A stretch of DNA of 64,000 nt from Spongiibacter nanhainus (GCF_016132545.1 NZ_CP066167.1:3093501-3157500); one strand, 5' to 3'. Shown: positions 52,817 through 61,593, counted from the stretch's first letter. Notes: generated by a model not told the origin, from the sequence alone. Program-made: numbers and translations.

Positions 52817-53197
52817 TTACTTGAGCTCGACAGAGGCGCCAGCTTCTTCCAGTTGCTTTTTAGCTTCTTCAGCGTCTTCTTTAGAAGCAGCTTCTTTAAC
52901 AGTAGACGGAGCACCGTCAACCATTTCTTTCGCTTCTTTCAGACCCAGACCGGTCAGGGCACGAACGGCCTTGATGACGTTAACTTTCTTCTCACCAGCG
53001 CTGGTCAGAACAACGTCAAACTCGGTCTGCTCAGCGGCAGCTGCACCGGCGTCGCCAGCGGCAGCGGCAGGTGCTGCAGCAACGGCAGCTGCTGCAGTTA
53101 CGCCGAACTTCTCTTCCATTGCTTCGATGAGCTCAACTACTTCCATTACGCTCATTTCGGCAATTGCATTCAAAATATCGTCTTTAGACAGAGCCAT
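52817..53197 (-). CDS. rplL: 50S ribosomal protein L7/L12
   Basis: Forms the flexible stalk, in multiple copies, that recruits translation GTPases. The 126-residue protein has the N-terminal dimerisation domain ([32 protein letters not shown]), an Ala-rich hinge (35-55) and the C-terminal domain with [20 protein letters not shown]. Normal length. Co-transcribed with rplJ. Confidence 0.98.
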   Translation of the reverse strand: MALSKDDILNAIAEMSVMEVVELIEAMEEKFGVTAAAAVAAAPAAAAGDAGAAAAEQTEFDVVLTSAGEKKVNVIKAVRALTGLGLKEAKEMVDGAPSTVKEAASKEDAEEAKKQLEEAGASVELK

Positions 53198-53242
53198 GTT
53201 TAACTCCCTACTGTGTCAATGTGAAAACTAAAACCGCTACCC

Positions 53243-53770
53243 TTAGGCAGCTTCTTTCTGATCGCGAACTGCAGCCAGCGTACGAACCAATTTGCCAGGT
53301 ACCTCGTTCATGGTCTGTACCAGCTTGGTTGTCGGCGCCTTCATTACACTCATCAGCATAGAGAGTGCTTGATCGCGCGTCGGCAACTTAGCCAATACAT
53401 CCAGTTGCTCGGGACCCAGTAATTGGCCACTTACTGCCAGTGCTTTTACTTCAAACTCGTCATTTTCCTTGGCGAAATCTTTAAAGATTCGCGCCGCTGC
53501 GCCGGGATCTTCCATCGAGAATGCCAACAGCGAGGGGCCTTTAAAGGCTTCCTCGGCACACTCGTAGTCCGTTCCCTTCAGCGCGAGCTTGGCCAAGGTG
53601 TTGCGCACAACGCGCATGTCCACCTGGGCTTCCCGCGCTGCCTTGCGCAGCTCGGTCATTTCACTTACCGTGCACCCACGGGCGTCGGCAATGACCAATG
53701 ACAATGCACTCGCAGCAGTCTCGTTAACGTCAGCGACAATCGCTTTTTTGTCGTCGAGTCTTAATGCCAC
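53243..53770 (-). CDS. rplJ: 50S ribosomal protein L10
   Basis: Anchors L7/L12 dimers to 23S rRNA and, as the L10-L12 complex, represses its own mRNA in E. coli. The 175-residue product has [31 protein letters not shown] RNA-binding region and ends [16 protein letters not shown]. It starts at GTG 53770 with CAGGAG upstream. Confidence 0.98.
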   Translation of the reverse strand: MALRLDDKKAIVADVNETAASALSLVIADARGCTVSEMTELRKAAREAQVDMRVVRNTLAKLALKGTDYECAEEAFKGPSLLAFSMEDPGAAARIFKDFAKENDEFEVKALAVSGQLLGPEQLDVLAKLPTRDQALSMLMSVMKAPTTKLVQTMNEVPGKLVRTLAAVRDQKEAA

Positions 53771-54070
53771 TTGGATTACTCCTGGATTTGTCAGTTACTT
53801 ACCGTGGACTGGCAACCGAAGCTGCCAACCGTTATTGTGGTGAACAAATCCGATCCACCATCTGCGTAGGTCGGTGCCGGTAAAGCCGCGTCGCGGCACA
53901 CCAATTAAGGGGCTCAGCCTTTTCAGACCTCCTCCCACCTACGGTCTTTGATGGTCTTTGTCGTTTGACACAGTAGGCCACTGTCAAAGACCACAAAGTC
54001 TTGCCACCGACAAGCAGACTCATCGGCGGCGAACCGGCCCGCTAAGGCCAGCCCTCCGTTATTACTTCTA
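53771..54070 (-). promoter_or_regulatory. rplJL leader (L10 leader)
   Basis: A 300-nt stretch between rplA and rplJ with no open frame of note. It contains a long imperfect inverted repeat around 53950-53995: TGGTCTTTG and CAAAGACCA flank an inner TTTGACA/TGTCAAA pair. Further GC-rich hairpins follow toward rplJ. Its position and structure match the autoregulatory L10 leader known in gammaproteobacteria. A TTGACA lies within the repeat but has no -10 at the right distance. Confidence 0.6.
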
Positions 54071-54772
54071 TTACTTAGCGACTGCCAGGCTGCTCTGATC
54101 GATCACCAGACCCGGCCCCATGGTAGAGGACAGGGTGATTTTCTTCAGATATACGCCTTTGGCAGAAGCCGGCTTCGCCTTTTTCAAGTCTGCCAGCAGC
54201 GCTTCCAGGTTTTCCTGCAGCGCGTTGGCTTCGAACTTGATGCTGCCAATAGCGCCGTGGATGATACCGTTTTTGTCTGTACGGTAGCGCACCTGACCCG
54301 CCTTGGCATTTTGTACCGCAGTCTCAACGTCTGGGGTTACAGTACCGGTCTTGGGGTTTGGCATCAGACCACGGGGACCCAAAACCTGACCCAGCTGACC
54401 AACAACGCGCATCGCATCAGGAGAGGCAACTACGACGTCAAAGTCCATCATGCCGCCTTTGACTTGCTCGGCCAAATCTTCCATACCGACAAAGTCAGCA
54501 CCAGCTGCTTTTGCCTTCTCAGCGTTTTCACCCTGGGTGAAAACCGCCACGCGAACGTCTTTACCAGTGCCGTGGGGCAAGGTGGTGGCACCGCGGACAG
54601 CCTGGTCGGATTTACGTGCGTCTACACCGAGATTGATAGACACATCCACAGCTTCTGAAAACTTAACCGTGGACACTTCTTTCAGAAGTGAAACAGCCTC
54701 TTCAACTGAGTACTGTTTACCGGGCTGCAGTTTTTCCTGGATCGCTTTTTGGCGCTTAGTCAACTTAGCCAT
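54071..54772 (-). CDS. rplA: 50S ribosomal protein L1
   Basis: Forms the L1 stalk controlling E-site tRNA and represses its own operon mRNA in E. coli. The 233-residue protein has [52 protein letters not shown] and [18 protein letters not shown]. The start abuts the rplK stop with no gap. Confidence 0.98.
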   Translation of the reverse strand: MAKLTKRQKAIQEKLQPGKQYSVEEAVSLLKEVSTVKFSEAVDVSINLGVDARKSDQAVRGATTLPHGTGKDVRVAVFTQGENAEKAKAAGADFVGMEDLAEQVKGGMMDFDVVVASPDAMRVVGQLGQVLGPRGLMPNPKTGTVTPDVETAVQNAKAGQVRYRTDKNGIIHGAIGSIKFEANALQENLEALLADLKKAKPASAKGVYLKKITLSSTMGPGLVIDQSSLAVAK

Positions 54773-55204
54773 TTATACGCCCTCCACTTCGATACCTGCA
54801 GCACGAGCGCTACCGGCAATTGTACGAACCGCGGCATCCATATCGGCTGCGGTCAAATCTGGCATCTTCAGGGTCGCGATCTCTTCCAACTGCTCCCGAG
54901 TTACCTTGCCCACTTTCTTGGTGTTGGGGGTACCAGAACCACTCTTGATGCCCGCCGCCTTTTTGAGCAGGAAGGAAGCCGGAGGGGTCTTGGTGGTAAA
55001 GGTAAAGCTGCGATCAGAGTACACGGTGATGACAACCGGGATCGGCATGCCATTTTCCATGCTCTGTGTTTCAGCGTTAAACGCTTTACAGAATTCCATG
55101 ATGTTCACACCATGCTGACCCAGCGCAGGGCCGACAGGGGGGCTGGGGTTGGCGCCGCCAGCGGGCACCTGAAGCTTAATGTAAGCTTGGATTTTCTTTG
55201 CCAT
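54773..55204 (-). CDS. rplK: 50S ribosomal protein L11
   Basis: Binds the GTPase-associated centre of 23S rRNA, is needed for RelA activation and is the thiostrepton-site protein. The 143-residue product has the Pro-rich [35 protein letters not shown] N-terminal domain and a C-terminal domain ending [13 protein letters not shown]. Full length. Confidence 0.98.
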   Translation of the reverse strand: MAKKIQAYIKLQVPAGGANPSPPVGPALGQHGVNIMEFCKAFNAETQSMENGMPIPVVITVYSDRSFTFTTKTPPASFLLKKAAGIKSGSGTPNTKKVGKVTREQLEEIATLKMPDLTAADMDAAVRTIAGSARAAGIEVEGV

Positions 55205-55317
55205 TTTTGACTCCTTGTGGGTAATAACGCCTCAGGACCATCGGCCCATCATCGGCTCCCCGTTTTGTTTCGCTCCATCTCAGTAGCAACCTACCGTTGC
55301 CACCTCCTTAGAGCGCC

Positions 55318-55848
55318 TTAGGTTTTTTCCACTTGGCTGAAATCCAATTCAACCGGCGTGGAGCGACCAAAAATCAGTACCGCCACATGCAGACGGCTCT
55401 TCTCGTAGTTGACCTCTTCGACAACACCATTAAAGTCATTGAAGGGGCCATCGATAACCCGAACCATTTCGCCGGGTTCAAACAACGTCTTGGGCTTGGG
55501 CTTATCGCCACTTTCAACCCGCTGCAGAATCGCATCCGCTTCTTTTTCTGTGATCGGCGCCGGCTTGTCAGCTTTACCGCCAATAAAGCCCATTACTCGG
55601 GGCGTTTCCTTCACCAAGTGCCAGGTATCGTCGTCCAGCTCCATCTGAATCAACACATAACCCGGAAAGAACTTCCGCTCACTTTTGCGCTTTTGACCAG
55701 CACGCATCTCCACCACTTCTTCGGTGGGTACCAGGACTTCACCAAAGCGGTCGGAGAAGCCTGACAGCTCAATACGCTCTTTCAGCGCATTGGCCACTTT
55801 CTTTTCATAGCCGGAATAGGCGTGAACAACATACCAACGCTTTGCCAT
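55318..55848 (-). CDS. nusG: Transcription elongation/antitermination factor NusG
   Basis: Binds beta/beta' and links RNA polymerase to Rho or to ribosomal S10. The 176-residue protein has the NGN domain ([38 protein letters not shown]) and the KOW domain ([25 protein letters not shown], about 122-146). Full length, 10 bp after secE and 113 bp before rplK. Confidence 0.98.
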   Translation of the reverse strand: MAKRWYVVHAYSGYEKKVANALKERIELSGFSDRFGEVLVPTEEVVEMRAGQKRKSERKFFPGYVLIQMELDDDTWHLVKETPRVMGFIGGKADKPAPITEKEADAILQRVESGDKPKPKTLFEPGEMVRVIDGPFNDFNGVVEEVNYEKSRLHVAVLIFGRSTPVELDFSQVEKT

Positions 55849-55858
55849 AACCTACCCC

Positions 55859-56224
55859 TCAGCCTATTACCATGGATGCCAACCAGCCCAACAGGCTGTC
55901 TAGCCCCCACAAAATCAGCGCCGCCACAATAACAAACGCCACCACAATCAGGGTTGTCTGCGTCCCTTCTTGGCGAGTTGGCCACACCACCTTGCGAATC
56001 TCGTTGCGCGCCCCTTTTACCAGCTCAACAAAGGCGGCACCGCGGGCAGTCTGCGCTGCGACAAACCCTGCCACGAGCGCCAACACCAACAGGGCAATCA
56101 CGCGGTAAAGCAGCGATTCCTCAGAGAAATAGATGTTGCCGCCGACGCCGCCAGCAACCACTAGGGCAACAAGCGCCCACTTAAGGCCATCTAGTCGGCT
56201 TTCGCCTTCTGCATTTGCAGCCAT
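55859..56224 (-). CDS. secE: Preprotein translocase subunit SecE
   Basis: Essential clamp of the SecY channel. The 121-residue protein has three predicted membrane helices (about 14-32, 36-57 and 89-118), the gammaproteobacterial three-helix form. The conserved amphipathic VELVKGARNEIRKVVWPTRQE lies before the last helix. First in secE-nusG after tRNA-Trp and its hairpin. Confidence 0.97.
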   Translation of the reverse strand: MAANAEGESRLDGLKWALVALVVAGGVGGNIYFSEESLLYRVIALLVLALVAGFVAAQTARGAAFVELVKGARNEIRKVVWPTRQEGTQTTLIVVAFVIVAALILWGLDSLLGWLASMVIG

Positions 56225-56257
56225 GTGCAGACATTTTCCTTTTTTACCAAGCGCAAA

Positions 56258-56285
56258 ACACCACTTCGCCGTAACGAAGCGGTGT
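56258..56285 (-). terminator. Hairpin after tRNA-Trp
   Basis: An 11-bp stem with one wobble (56258-56268 and 56275-56285), a 6-nt loop and a short TTTT on the minus strand, between tRNA-Trp and secE. It may be a weak terminator or a processing signal. Confidence 0.5.
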
Positions 56286-56294
56286 CCGCGTAAG

Positions 56295-56370
56295 TGGCAG
56301 GCCAGGAGGGACTCGAACCCCCAACAGCCGGTTTTGGAGACCGGTGCTCTACCAATTGAACTACTGGCCT
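56295..56370 (-). tRNA. trpT: tRNA-Trp (CCA)
   Basis: A 76-nt cloverleaf with acceptor AGGCCAG/CTGGCCT and encoded 3' CCA. The anticodon loop CTCCAAA gives CCA, and the T-loop is GTTCGAG. It sits between tufB and secE, the usual gammaproteobacterial position. Confidence 0.98.
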
Positions 56371-56376
56371 TCAGCA

Positions 56377-56394
56377 GCCGGGATTTCTCCCGGC
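56377..56394 (-). terminator. GAAA-loop hairpin between tufB and tRNA-Trp
   Basis: A 7-bp stem GCCGGGA/TCCCGGC closed by a GAAA tetraloop, with no T-run. It is very stable and probably marks the tuf mRNA 3' end or a processing point. Confidence 0.4.
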
Positions 56395-56415
56395 CTTAAC
56401 ACTTAACCGCCGATC

Positions 56416-57639
56416 TTACTCGACGATTTTAGACACGACGCCGGCGCCGACAGTACGACCGCCTTCGCGAACCGCGAAGCGCAGGCCTTCTTCCATCGCG
56501 ATGGGAGCGATCAGCGTCACGTCCATCTTGATGTTGTCGCCAGGCATAACCATTTCTGTGCCTTCAGGCAGCTCAACAGCACCAGTAACGTCAGTAGTAC
56601 GGAAGTAGAACTGAGGACGGTAGCCTTTGAAGAACGGCGTGTGACGACCACCCTCTTCTTTGGACAGCACGTAAACTTCGCCTTCGAAGCGAGTGTGTGG
56701 AGTGATGGTGCCGGGCTTCGCCAGAACCTGACCACGCTCAACTTCGTCACGCTTGGTACCACGCAGCAGCACACCGACGTTCTCACCGGCACGGCCTTCG
56801 TCCAACATCTTGCGGAACATCTCAACACCAGTACAGGTGGTCTTGGTGGTGTCTTTGATACCCACGATTTCGATTTCGTCGCCAGTGTTCAGGATGCCAC
56901 GCTCGATACGGCCAGTCACAACAGTACCGCGACCAGAGATCGAGAACACGTCTTCGATCGGCATCAGGAAAGGCTGATCAATCGCACGCTCGGGCTCGGG
57001 GATGTACTCGTCCAGAGCCTTAACCAGCTTGGACACAGCAGTGGTACCCAGCTCGTTGTCGTCTTCGCCGTTCAGGGCCATCAGGGCAGAACCGGCAATG
57101 ATCGGCGTGTCGTCACCGGGGAACTCGTAGGTATCCAGCAGTTCGCGGATTTCCATTTCTACCAGTTCCAGCATTTCGTTGTATTCTTCGGTGCCTACGC
57201 CGCCGCAGTCTTCAGCCAGCAGGTCAGCCTTGTTCAGGAATACCACGATGTAAGGTACACCTACCTGACGAGACAGCAGGATGTGCTCACGCGTCTGAGG
57301 CATTGGGCCATCAGTGGCGCCACATACCAGGATCGCGCCGTCCATCTGGGCCGCACCGGTGATCATGTTTTTCACGTAGTCGGCGTGTCCGGGGCAGTCG
57401 ACGTGAGCGTAGTGACGAATGTCAGAATCGTACTCAACGTGAGAGGTGGCGATAGTGATACCGCGCTCACGCTCTTCCGGGGCGTTATCGATGCCGTCAA
57501 ACGCCACAGCCTGACCACCGAATACTTCTGCGCAGACACGGGTCAGCGCCGCTGTCAGGGTGGTTTTACCGTGGTCAACGTGACCAATGGTGCCCACGTT
57601 TACGTGGGGCTTACTGCGTTCAAATTTTTCCTTTGCCAT
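56416..57639 (-). CDS. tufB: Elongation factor Tu, tRNA-linked copy
   Basis: Second EF-Tu gene, encoding the same 407-residue protein as the str-operon copy. It starts at ATG 57639 while the other copy starts at GTG. By eye the two coding sequences differ at five positions: the start codon, three sites in the first 35 bp of coding sequence, and one in the middle. The sequence outside the genes is unrelated. It is downstream of four tRNAs and upstream of tRNA-Trp, the classic tRNA-tufB operon. Confidence 0.98.
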   Translation of the reverse strand: MAKEKFERSKPHVNVGTIGHVDHGKTTLTAALTRVCAEVFGGQAVAFDGIDNAPEERERGITIATSHVEYDSDIRHYAHVDCPGHADYVKNMITGAAQMDGAILVCGATDGPMPQTREHILLSRQVGVPYIVVFLNKADLLAEDCGGVGTEEYNEMLELVEMEIRELLDTYEFPGDDTPIIAGSALMALNGEDDNELGTTAVSKLVKALDEYIPEPERAIDQPFLMPIEDVFSISGRGTVVTGRIERGILNTGDEIEIVGIKDTTKTTCTGVEMFRKMLDEGRAGENVGVLLRGTKRDEVERGQVLAKPGTITPHTRFEGEVYVLSKEEGGRHTPFFKGYRPQFYFRTTDVTGAVELPEGTEMVMPGDNIKMDVTLIAPIAMEEGLRFAVREGGRTVGAGVVSKIVE

Positions 57640-57783
57640 GTCGACAGTCTCCTAGCGGACCCTAAACTCTAACAAGCCACATCACACCGCTCGAACAACG
57701 AACGAGCTACCCAGCAACCGACTTTCGCCAAGCCACCAAAAGGCGACAAAAGTCCATAGACCTCTGCCGCCGATAAAAAGAGA
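57640..57783 (-). promoter_or_regulatory. tufB leader after tRNA-Thr
   Basis: A 144-nt stretch with two imperfect hairpins on the minus strand (GACTTT...AAAGTC around 57732-57766, and GCTCG/CGAGC around 57690-57710). No open frame. Probably processing and leader sequence. Confidence 0.35.
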
Positions 57784-57859
<76 letters not shown>

Positions 57860-57942
57860 ACCGCAAACCTTCTCTTTATGTAATTCACTCTCAGCTTTCG
57901 CCGAATCCTCAGCCTACACACTGGCTCTCAGCCGGTATAAAC

Positions 57943-58016
<74 letters not shown>

Positions 58017-58077
58017 GACTCACGCTTTCGCTGGTACTTCACATCCCTGCTTATACAGCCTTGCTGCAGAGAATAAA

Positions 58078-58161
58078 TGGTGGTGGGGGGTGGATTCGAA
58101 CCACCGAAGCTTTCGCGTCAGATTTACAGTCTGATCCCTTTGGCCACTCGGGAACCCCACC
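58078..58161 (-). tRNA. tyrU: tRNA-Tyr (GUA)
   Basis: 84-nt tRNA with a long variable arm (class II), acceptor GGTGGGG/CCCCACC, encoded CCA and anticodon loop CTGTAAA (anticodon GTA). Confidence 0.98.
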
Positions 58162-58250
58162 ACGAAAAAGCGGACTATTCTGCTTATAGCGCCTAGCCAT
58201 GTCAACCAAAGCTGACTCAAGCTATTAAAAAGGCTAGAAAAAGCAGAATA

Positions 58251-58326
58251 TGGAGCTGGCGAGAGGAGTCGAACCCCCGACCGGCTGATTACAAGTCAGC
58301 TGCTCTACCAACTGAGCTACGCCAGC
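58251..58326 (-). tRNA. thrU: tRNA-Thr (UGU)
   Basis: 76-nt tRNA with acceptor GCTGGCG/CGCCAGC, encoded CCA and anticodon loop CTTGTAA (anticodon TGT). First tRNA of the tRNA-tufB operon. Confidence 0.98.
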
Positions 58327-58359
58327 ACTATTCTTTCGTCGCTTTCAAACGAGGCCGGC

Positions 58360-58388
58360 ATTCTAGTCGAACTCTTTATAAGACGCAA
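58360..58388 (-). promoter_or_regulatory. tRNA-tufB operon promoter
   Basis: Minus strand TTGCGT (58383-58388), 17-bp spacer, TAGAAT (58360-58365), then a GC-rich discriminator (GCCGGCC). The -10 includes the TAG stop of the SPOR-domain gene, and the -35 lies inside that gene. Confidence 0.7.
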
Positions 58389-59022
58389 TCAGATTGCAGT
58401 TTTTTTTCGACAGACGCCCATCGCCTTCAGACATTTTCTTCAAGTAATTGATTTTCTGGGAAAAAGAGGTGGTCCCAGGCTCACCCTCGGCCAACAACCA
58501 GCGACGCTCCACGGCGTCGCCAACCGCTCGAACCTGAGCGTCGTAACCCTTTCGTTTCATAACTTCCATATGGGCTTCGGCTCGGTCCTTATTACTAAAC
58601 ACACCCAGCGAGACCGCGCCCTCAAGGGTGCCGGAGGACACAGCGTAGCTATCCTCCCCCTGCGCTTGAAGGGCACGGTGCATATCAAGCGCTTCTTGTT
58701 GACTATCAAAGGGCCCCAAAAACACCCAGTAGTCGGCATCCTCGATAACCGAGTCCTGCACTTTCTTTACGCCATACTGGGCGGCCAACTCACTTTCGCT
58801 GTCGGAAAGCGGGCCAAACAACCAGCATTCCAGCTTTACCGGTCCAGACGCCGCTTCATCGGCGTTATCCAATTCAGACAGTAAAGCCACATTCCCCTTG
58901 GCGAGATTCTCCAAGGCTTCTGGAGCACCAATGGCATCCAGGCGGCCAAACCCCGTTTCCGAGCGCTGCCATATAAAAAACACGGCATTCAATATCAGTA
59001 ATAGCAGCAAAAACCAGCGCAT
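58363..59022 (-). CDS. SPOR-domain membrane protein
   Basis: A 219-residue inner-membrane protein with one N-terminal hydrophobic anchor (4-18), then a periplasmic part. The part at about 140-170 (GAVSLGVFSNKDRAEAHMEVMKRKGYDA) has the SPOR pattern that binds denuded glycan at the division septum. A second half-like region (YWVFLGPFDSQQEALDMHRALQAQG) precedes it. The function is not known. Its start overlaps the coaX stop by 1 bp (TAATG). The same position between coaX and the tRNA-tufB operon is found in Pseudomonas. Confidence 0.85.
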   Translation of the reverse strand: MRWFLLLLLILNAVFFIWQRSETGFGRLDAIGAPEALENLAKGNVALLSELDNADEAASGPVKLECWLFGPLSDSESELAAQYGVKKVQDSVIEDADYWVFLGPFDSQQEALDMHRALQAQGEDSYAVSSGTLEGAVSLGVFSNKDRAEAHMEVMKRKGYDAQVRAVGDAVERRWLLAEGEPGTTSFSQKINYLKKMSEGDGRLSKKNCNLIASYKEFD

Positions 59023-59762
59023 TACCTTTCCCCTGATGCCCTAACCACCGGCGCCAATCCGTCCAGCACCAACTCTTCAACGTATTCCCACTCCGTCGAC
59101 TCGCTGCGCCCCAGCTCCCAGAGCCCACGGCCATCGCCACCAGTAACCATAACTACGGGAGACCCTCTTAGCTCGGCTTGTGCCTCGCTGACAGCCTGCT
59201 TGATAGCGCCGAGCTGCGCCAGAGTGCATCCATTTGCCACGCAGGCGCCGGTATTCCGGCCCGGCGACAAGTCACCTGTAGAGGAAACTTCCACCTTGAC
59301 CCGATCCGTAGCCAGCCCCAATGAACGCACCATCAAAGGCGCACCAGGCAGAATATAGCCGCCAAGGTGCTGTCCATCACCGGCCACGATATCAATGGTT
59401 AAAGCCGTACCAGCGTCCACCACCACAACCGACCGCTGACCTGCCCGATAATAGGCCGCCACCATAGCTAGCCAGCGATCGACCCCCATTCGCGACACAT
59501 CCGTATAGCTGTTCTGTACGCGACCACAGCGCCGTTGGCTAATGGCAAAGCTGGCTGTAACCCCCTGGGCGGCCAATTCATCACGCAAGGTACGATTGAA
59601 CTGCTCTCCCGCGACTGACCCCACCCAGGCCTCTGTCACGCCCCCAAATGGCAGATCCGCTACGCTTTTATTGGGAACACGACCGCCAGATATACGTCGC
59701 TCGCCCTCGCACAATCGCCACTTCAGCGCGGTGTTGCCAACATCTAACTCCAGGTGGGCCAT
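59022..59762 (-). CDS. coaX: Type III pantothenate kinase
   Basis: First step of coenzyme A synthesis: ATP-dependent phosphorylation of pantothenate; this class is not inhibited by CoA. The 246-residue ASKHA-fold protein has LDVGNTALKWR (6-16, phosphate 1), GVDRWLAM, VVVDAGTALTIDIV (phosphate 2) and GGYILPG. GxxxDxG-like features for monovalent cation use fit CoaX. One bp separates its ATG from the birA stop; the birA-coaX pair is a conserved couple. Confidence 0.95.
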   Translation of the reverse strand: MAHLELDVGNTALKWRLCEGERRISGGRVPNKSVADLPFGGVTEAWVGSVAGEQFNRTLRDELAAQGVTASFAISQRRCGRVQNSYTDVSRMGVDRWLAMVAAYYRAGQRSVVVVDAGTALTIDIVAGDGQHLGGYILPGAPLMVRSLGLATDRVKVEVSSTGDLSPGRNTGACVANGCTLAQLGAIKQAVSEAQAELRGSPVVMVTGGDGRGLWELGRSESTEWEYVEELVLDGLAPVVRASGER

Positions 59763-59763
59763 A

Positions 59764-60738
59764 TTAACGCCCAGCCCTCAAGCTGACTTCGCCGCCGTAA
59801 AACGTGCGGTTCACTCCATCGACATCCAGCACCAAGCCGCCACCAGCATCGACACCCCGCGCAATACCATTCACCCATTCCTCCCCCAACTGAATAGCCA
59901 CTGGCGCGTCTTTATAGGCGTCGAGGGCAAGCCACTCATCCTTATGGACCCCGAAGCCGCCCCCAGCAAATTCTCGATATACCGCAGCCAGCTCCACCAG
60001 CAACTTCGCCAGCAGCTTATTTCGTTCGGGCTCGACTTCCGCCACCGACCGCAGATCGATCCACGGCCGCTCGATAGAACCGGTCTGACAGCCCCTTAAA
60101 TCGACATTGAGGCCAATACCCACCAATACCTGACACAAGCCGGCGGGATCGCCCTGCATTTCCAGCAATATGCCCGCCAGCTTTTTATCACCAGCAAGGA
60201 CGTCGTTCGGCCACTTCAAGGCCAGCCCGTCGATGCCATAGCGACGCAAGGCCCGAGCCACGGCAACAGCCACGGACAAACTCAAGCCCTCCAACGCAGC
60301 CGCGCCATTGGTGAACTCCCATATGGTAGTAAGGTAAAGACTGCGCGCGAAAGGAGACAGCCATTGACGTCCACGTCGGCCCCGACCCGCTGACTGATGC
60401 TCGGCAACAAAACTGGCGCCGTGACCACTCCCGTTCTCCAAAGCCTGGGACGCCAAACTATTAGTGGAATCCACAGAAGGGACGATAGTGAGCTGATCGG
60501 CAAGACCGGCTGCACCTTGCGGTAACGCGGCCTTCACCGCACTGGGGTCCAGCAGATTCAACCCACCTGGCACACAGTATCCCCGCCCTTTGATGGATTC
60601 CAGAGGCACATCAACCGCCTCCAACTTCTGCAACTGTTTCCATACCGCCGCCCGGCTAATGCCCAGCGCCGCGCCGATTTCTTCGCCGGAATGAAACTGG
60701 CCGTCCGCCAGAATGTCCAGCAATGCCCGATTAATCAA
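59764..60738 (-). CDS. birA: Biotin-protein ligase / biotin operon repressor BirA
   Basis: Attaches biotin to acetyl-CoA carboxylase BCCP through biotinyl-AMP and, with its helix-turn-helix, can repress biotin genes. The 324-residue product has the N-terminal winged helix (FHSGEEIGAALGISRAAVWKQLQ, about 12-34). The ligase domain has GRGRRGRQWLSP for adenylate binding and KWPNDVLAGDKKLAGIL, and a C-terminal SH3-like domain ends the protein. TTG 60738 is chosen over ATG 60813: it has GGAGG six bases upstream and gives E. coli-like length. The ATG lies only about 18 bp from a terminator and has no ribosome site. Confidence 0.93.
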   Translation of the reverse strand: MINRALLDILADGQFHSGEEIGAALGISRAAVWKQLQKLEAVDVPLESIKGRGYCVPGGLNLLDPSAVKAALPQGAAGLADQLTIVPSVDSTNSLASQALENGSGHGASFVAEHQSAGRGRRGRQWLSPFARSLYLTTIWEFTNGAAALEGLSLSVAVAVARALRRYGIDGLALKWPNDVLAGDKKLAGILLEMQGDPAGLCQVLVGIGLNVDLRGCQTGSIERPWIDLRSVAEVEPERNKLLAKLLVELAAVYREFAGGGFGVHKDEWLALDAYKDAPVAIQLGEEWVNGIARGVDAGGGLVLDVDGVNRTFYGGEVSLRAGR

Positions 60739-60744
60739 ACTGCG

Positions 60745-60749
60745 CCTCC
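60745..60749 (-). promoter_or_regulatory. birA Shine-Dalgarno deciding a TTG start
   Basis: GGAGG on the minus strand, six bases before TTG 60738. It decides the start against the upstream ATG. Confidence 0.65.
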
Positions 60750-60764
60750 GTAACCACTGAGCGG

Positions 60765-60773
60765 ATAATAGCA
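60765..60773 (-). promoter_or_regulatory. birA promoter, extended -10
   Basis: TGC followed by TATTAT on the minus strand is an extended -10 element. It is 27 bp upstream of the TTG start, inside what would be the N-terminal coding extension. No strong -35 is present. Confidence 0.5.
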
Positions 60774-60822
60774 AAGGCAGTGACTGCCACCTAGCAATCC
60801 TCTGCTCCTTCATTTTCGACAG

Positions 60823-60868
60823 ATAAAAAAACCCGAGGCTCTCATGAACCTCGGGTCTTTAATTAAAG
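60823..60868 (-). repeat. Terminator module, copy distal to 5S
   Basis: A 46-bp segment repeated at 61254-61299 with three mismatches. It contains a complete hairpin terminator (stem 60831-60838 and 60849-60856, T7 on the minus strand) and the trailing AATTAAAG. Confidence 0.85.
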
Positions 60869-61253
60869 GGGGCCGCCATCGGACTGGCGAGGGCCCAGCC
60901 CGCGAGCATTAGCGAGTGCTTTGGCTGTGACCTACATTGATGGCGATCAGCGATCGCCACCCCTGCGGGGCGCCTACGCTGCGCTGCGGCGTCCAAAGCT
61001 GGTTCCTGCGGAACATCGATTCCGGGGTCCCGCACGACTCACATGGACCCGATATGTAGTGGCAGAAGATCCTCGCATCCTAAATAAAAAACCCCGGACA
61101 GCAATGCTGACCGGGGTGTCAGTGTGGCCCATGACTAAAAGGAGTGCTTTGGCCATTTATTTAAAAGCCTGGCGACAGCGTGGCCCGCGAGCGCAGCGAG
61201 TGCTTTGGCCATGACCGTAGGTCAGAGCCTAGTGGATACCACTTCCAGCGGCC
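60864..61253. other. Spacer between terminator modules, no gene recognised
   Basis: About 390 bp with no credible protein or known RNA. It holds a second-type terminator (61086-61117), a GGCGATC/GATCGCC inverted repeat (60942-60958), and two copies of a 34-35-bp segment with GAGTGCTTTGGC at its core (60898-60932 and 61183-61216). A shorter third copy lies at about 61142. A 5S-like GCCTGGCGA appears at about 61168. It looks like degraded duplicates of the 5S 3' flank. Confidence 0.5.
61086..61117 (-). terminator. Middle terminator of the rrn operon
   Basis: ACCCCGG/CCGGGGT stem (61091-61097 and 61111-61117) with an inner CAGC/GCTG pairing and T6 on the minus strand. Strong intrinsic terminator between the two copies of the repeated module. 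Confidence 0.8.
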
Positions 61254-61299
61254 ATAAAAAAACCCGAGGCTCAGATGAACCTCGGGTTTTTAATTAAAG
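61254..61299 (-). repeat. Terminator module, copy next to 5S
   Basis: 46-bp segment matching 60823-60868. Its hairpin (stem 61258-61269 and 61280-61291) follows the 3' end of 5S directly and has a T-run on the minus strand, so it is the primary rrn terminator. Confidence 0.88.
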
Positions 61300-61414
61300 C
61301 CTGGCGATGACCTACTCTCACATGGGGAAACCCCACACTACCATCGGCGATGACGCGTTTCACTTCTGAGTTCGGGATGGATCAGGTGGTTCCACGTCTC
61401 TATGGTCGCCAGGC
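61299..61414 (-). rRNA. rrf: 5S ribosomal RNA
   Basis: About 116 nt. On the minus strand it begins GCCTGGCGACCATAGAGACG and has the AACCACCTGATCCATCCCGA loop and the GATGGTAGTGTGGGGTTTCC arm, with complementary ends GCCTGGCGA/TCGCCAGGC. It lies 179 bp after the 23S gene in the usual 16S-23S-5S order. Confidence 0.97.
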
Positions 61415-61593
61415 AAACTGGCTTGGCGTGTCGATGGGTCTTACAGTCGAGTGACTGGCCGCAAACACAACCAAATAGGGCGGTAATTAAGCTGATTGAA
61501 CACTCTGTTTTCTCTTGCCTGTCCTCTCGGATCGGCGTGCAACATCCGTCGCAGTTTCTTGTGATATCCATAAAGGCTAAACCACTTGATTAT
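61415..61593 (-). other. 23S-5S spacer
   Basis: 179 bp between 23S and 5S. It is AT-richer than its surroundings and contains no tRNA. It likely holds the RNase III and RNase E processing sites. Confidence 0.7.

Noticed and set aside
53950..53995. TTGACA inside the L10 leader as a promoter
   Set aside because: It is part of an inverted repeat and has no -10 at the right spacing; an RNA structure explains it better.
60921..61214. 97-codon open frame in the 5S-birA spacer
   Set aside because: It runs across a terminator hairpin and repeated segments; the product has no family features or ribosome site.
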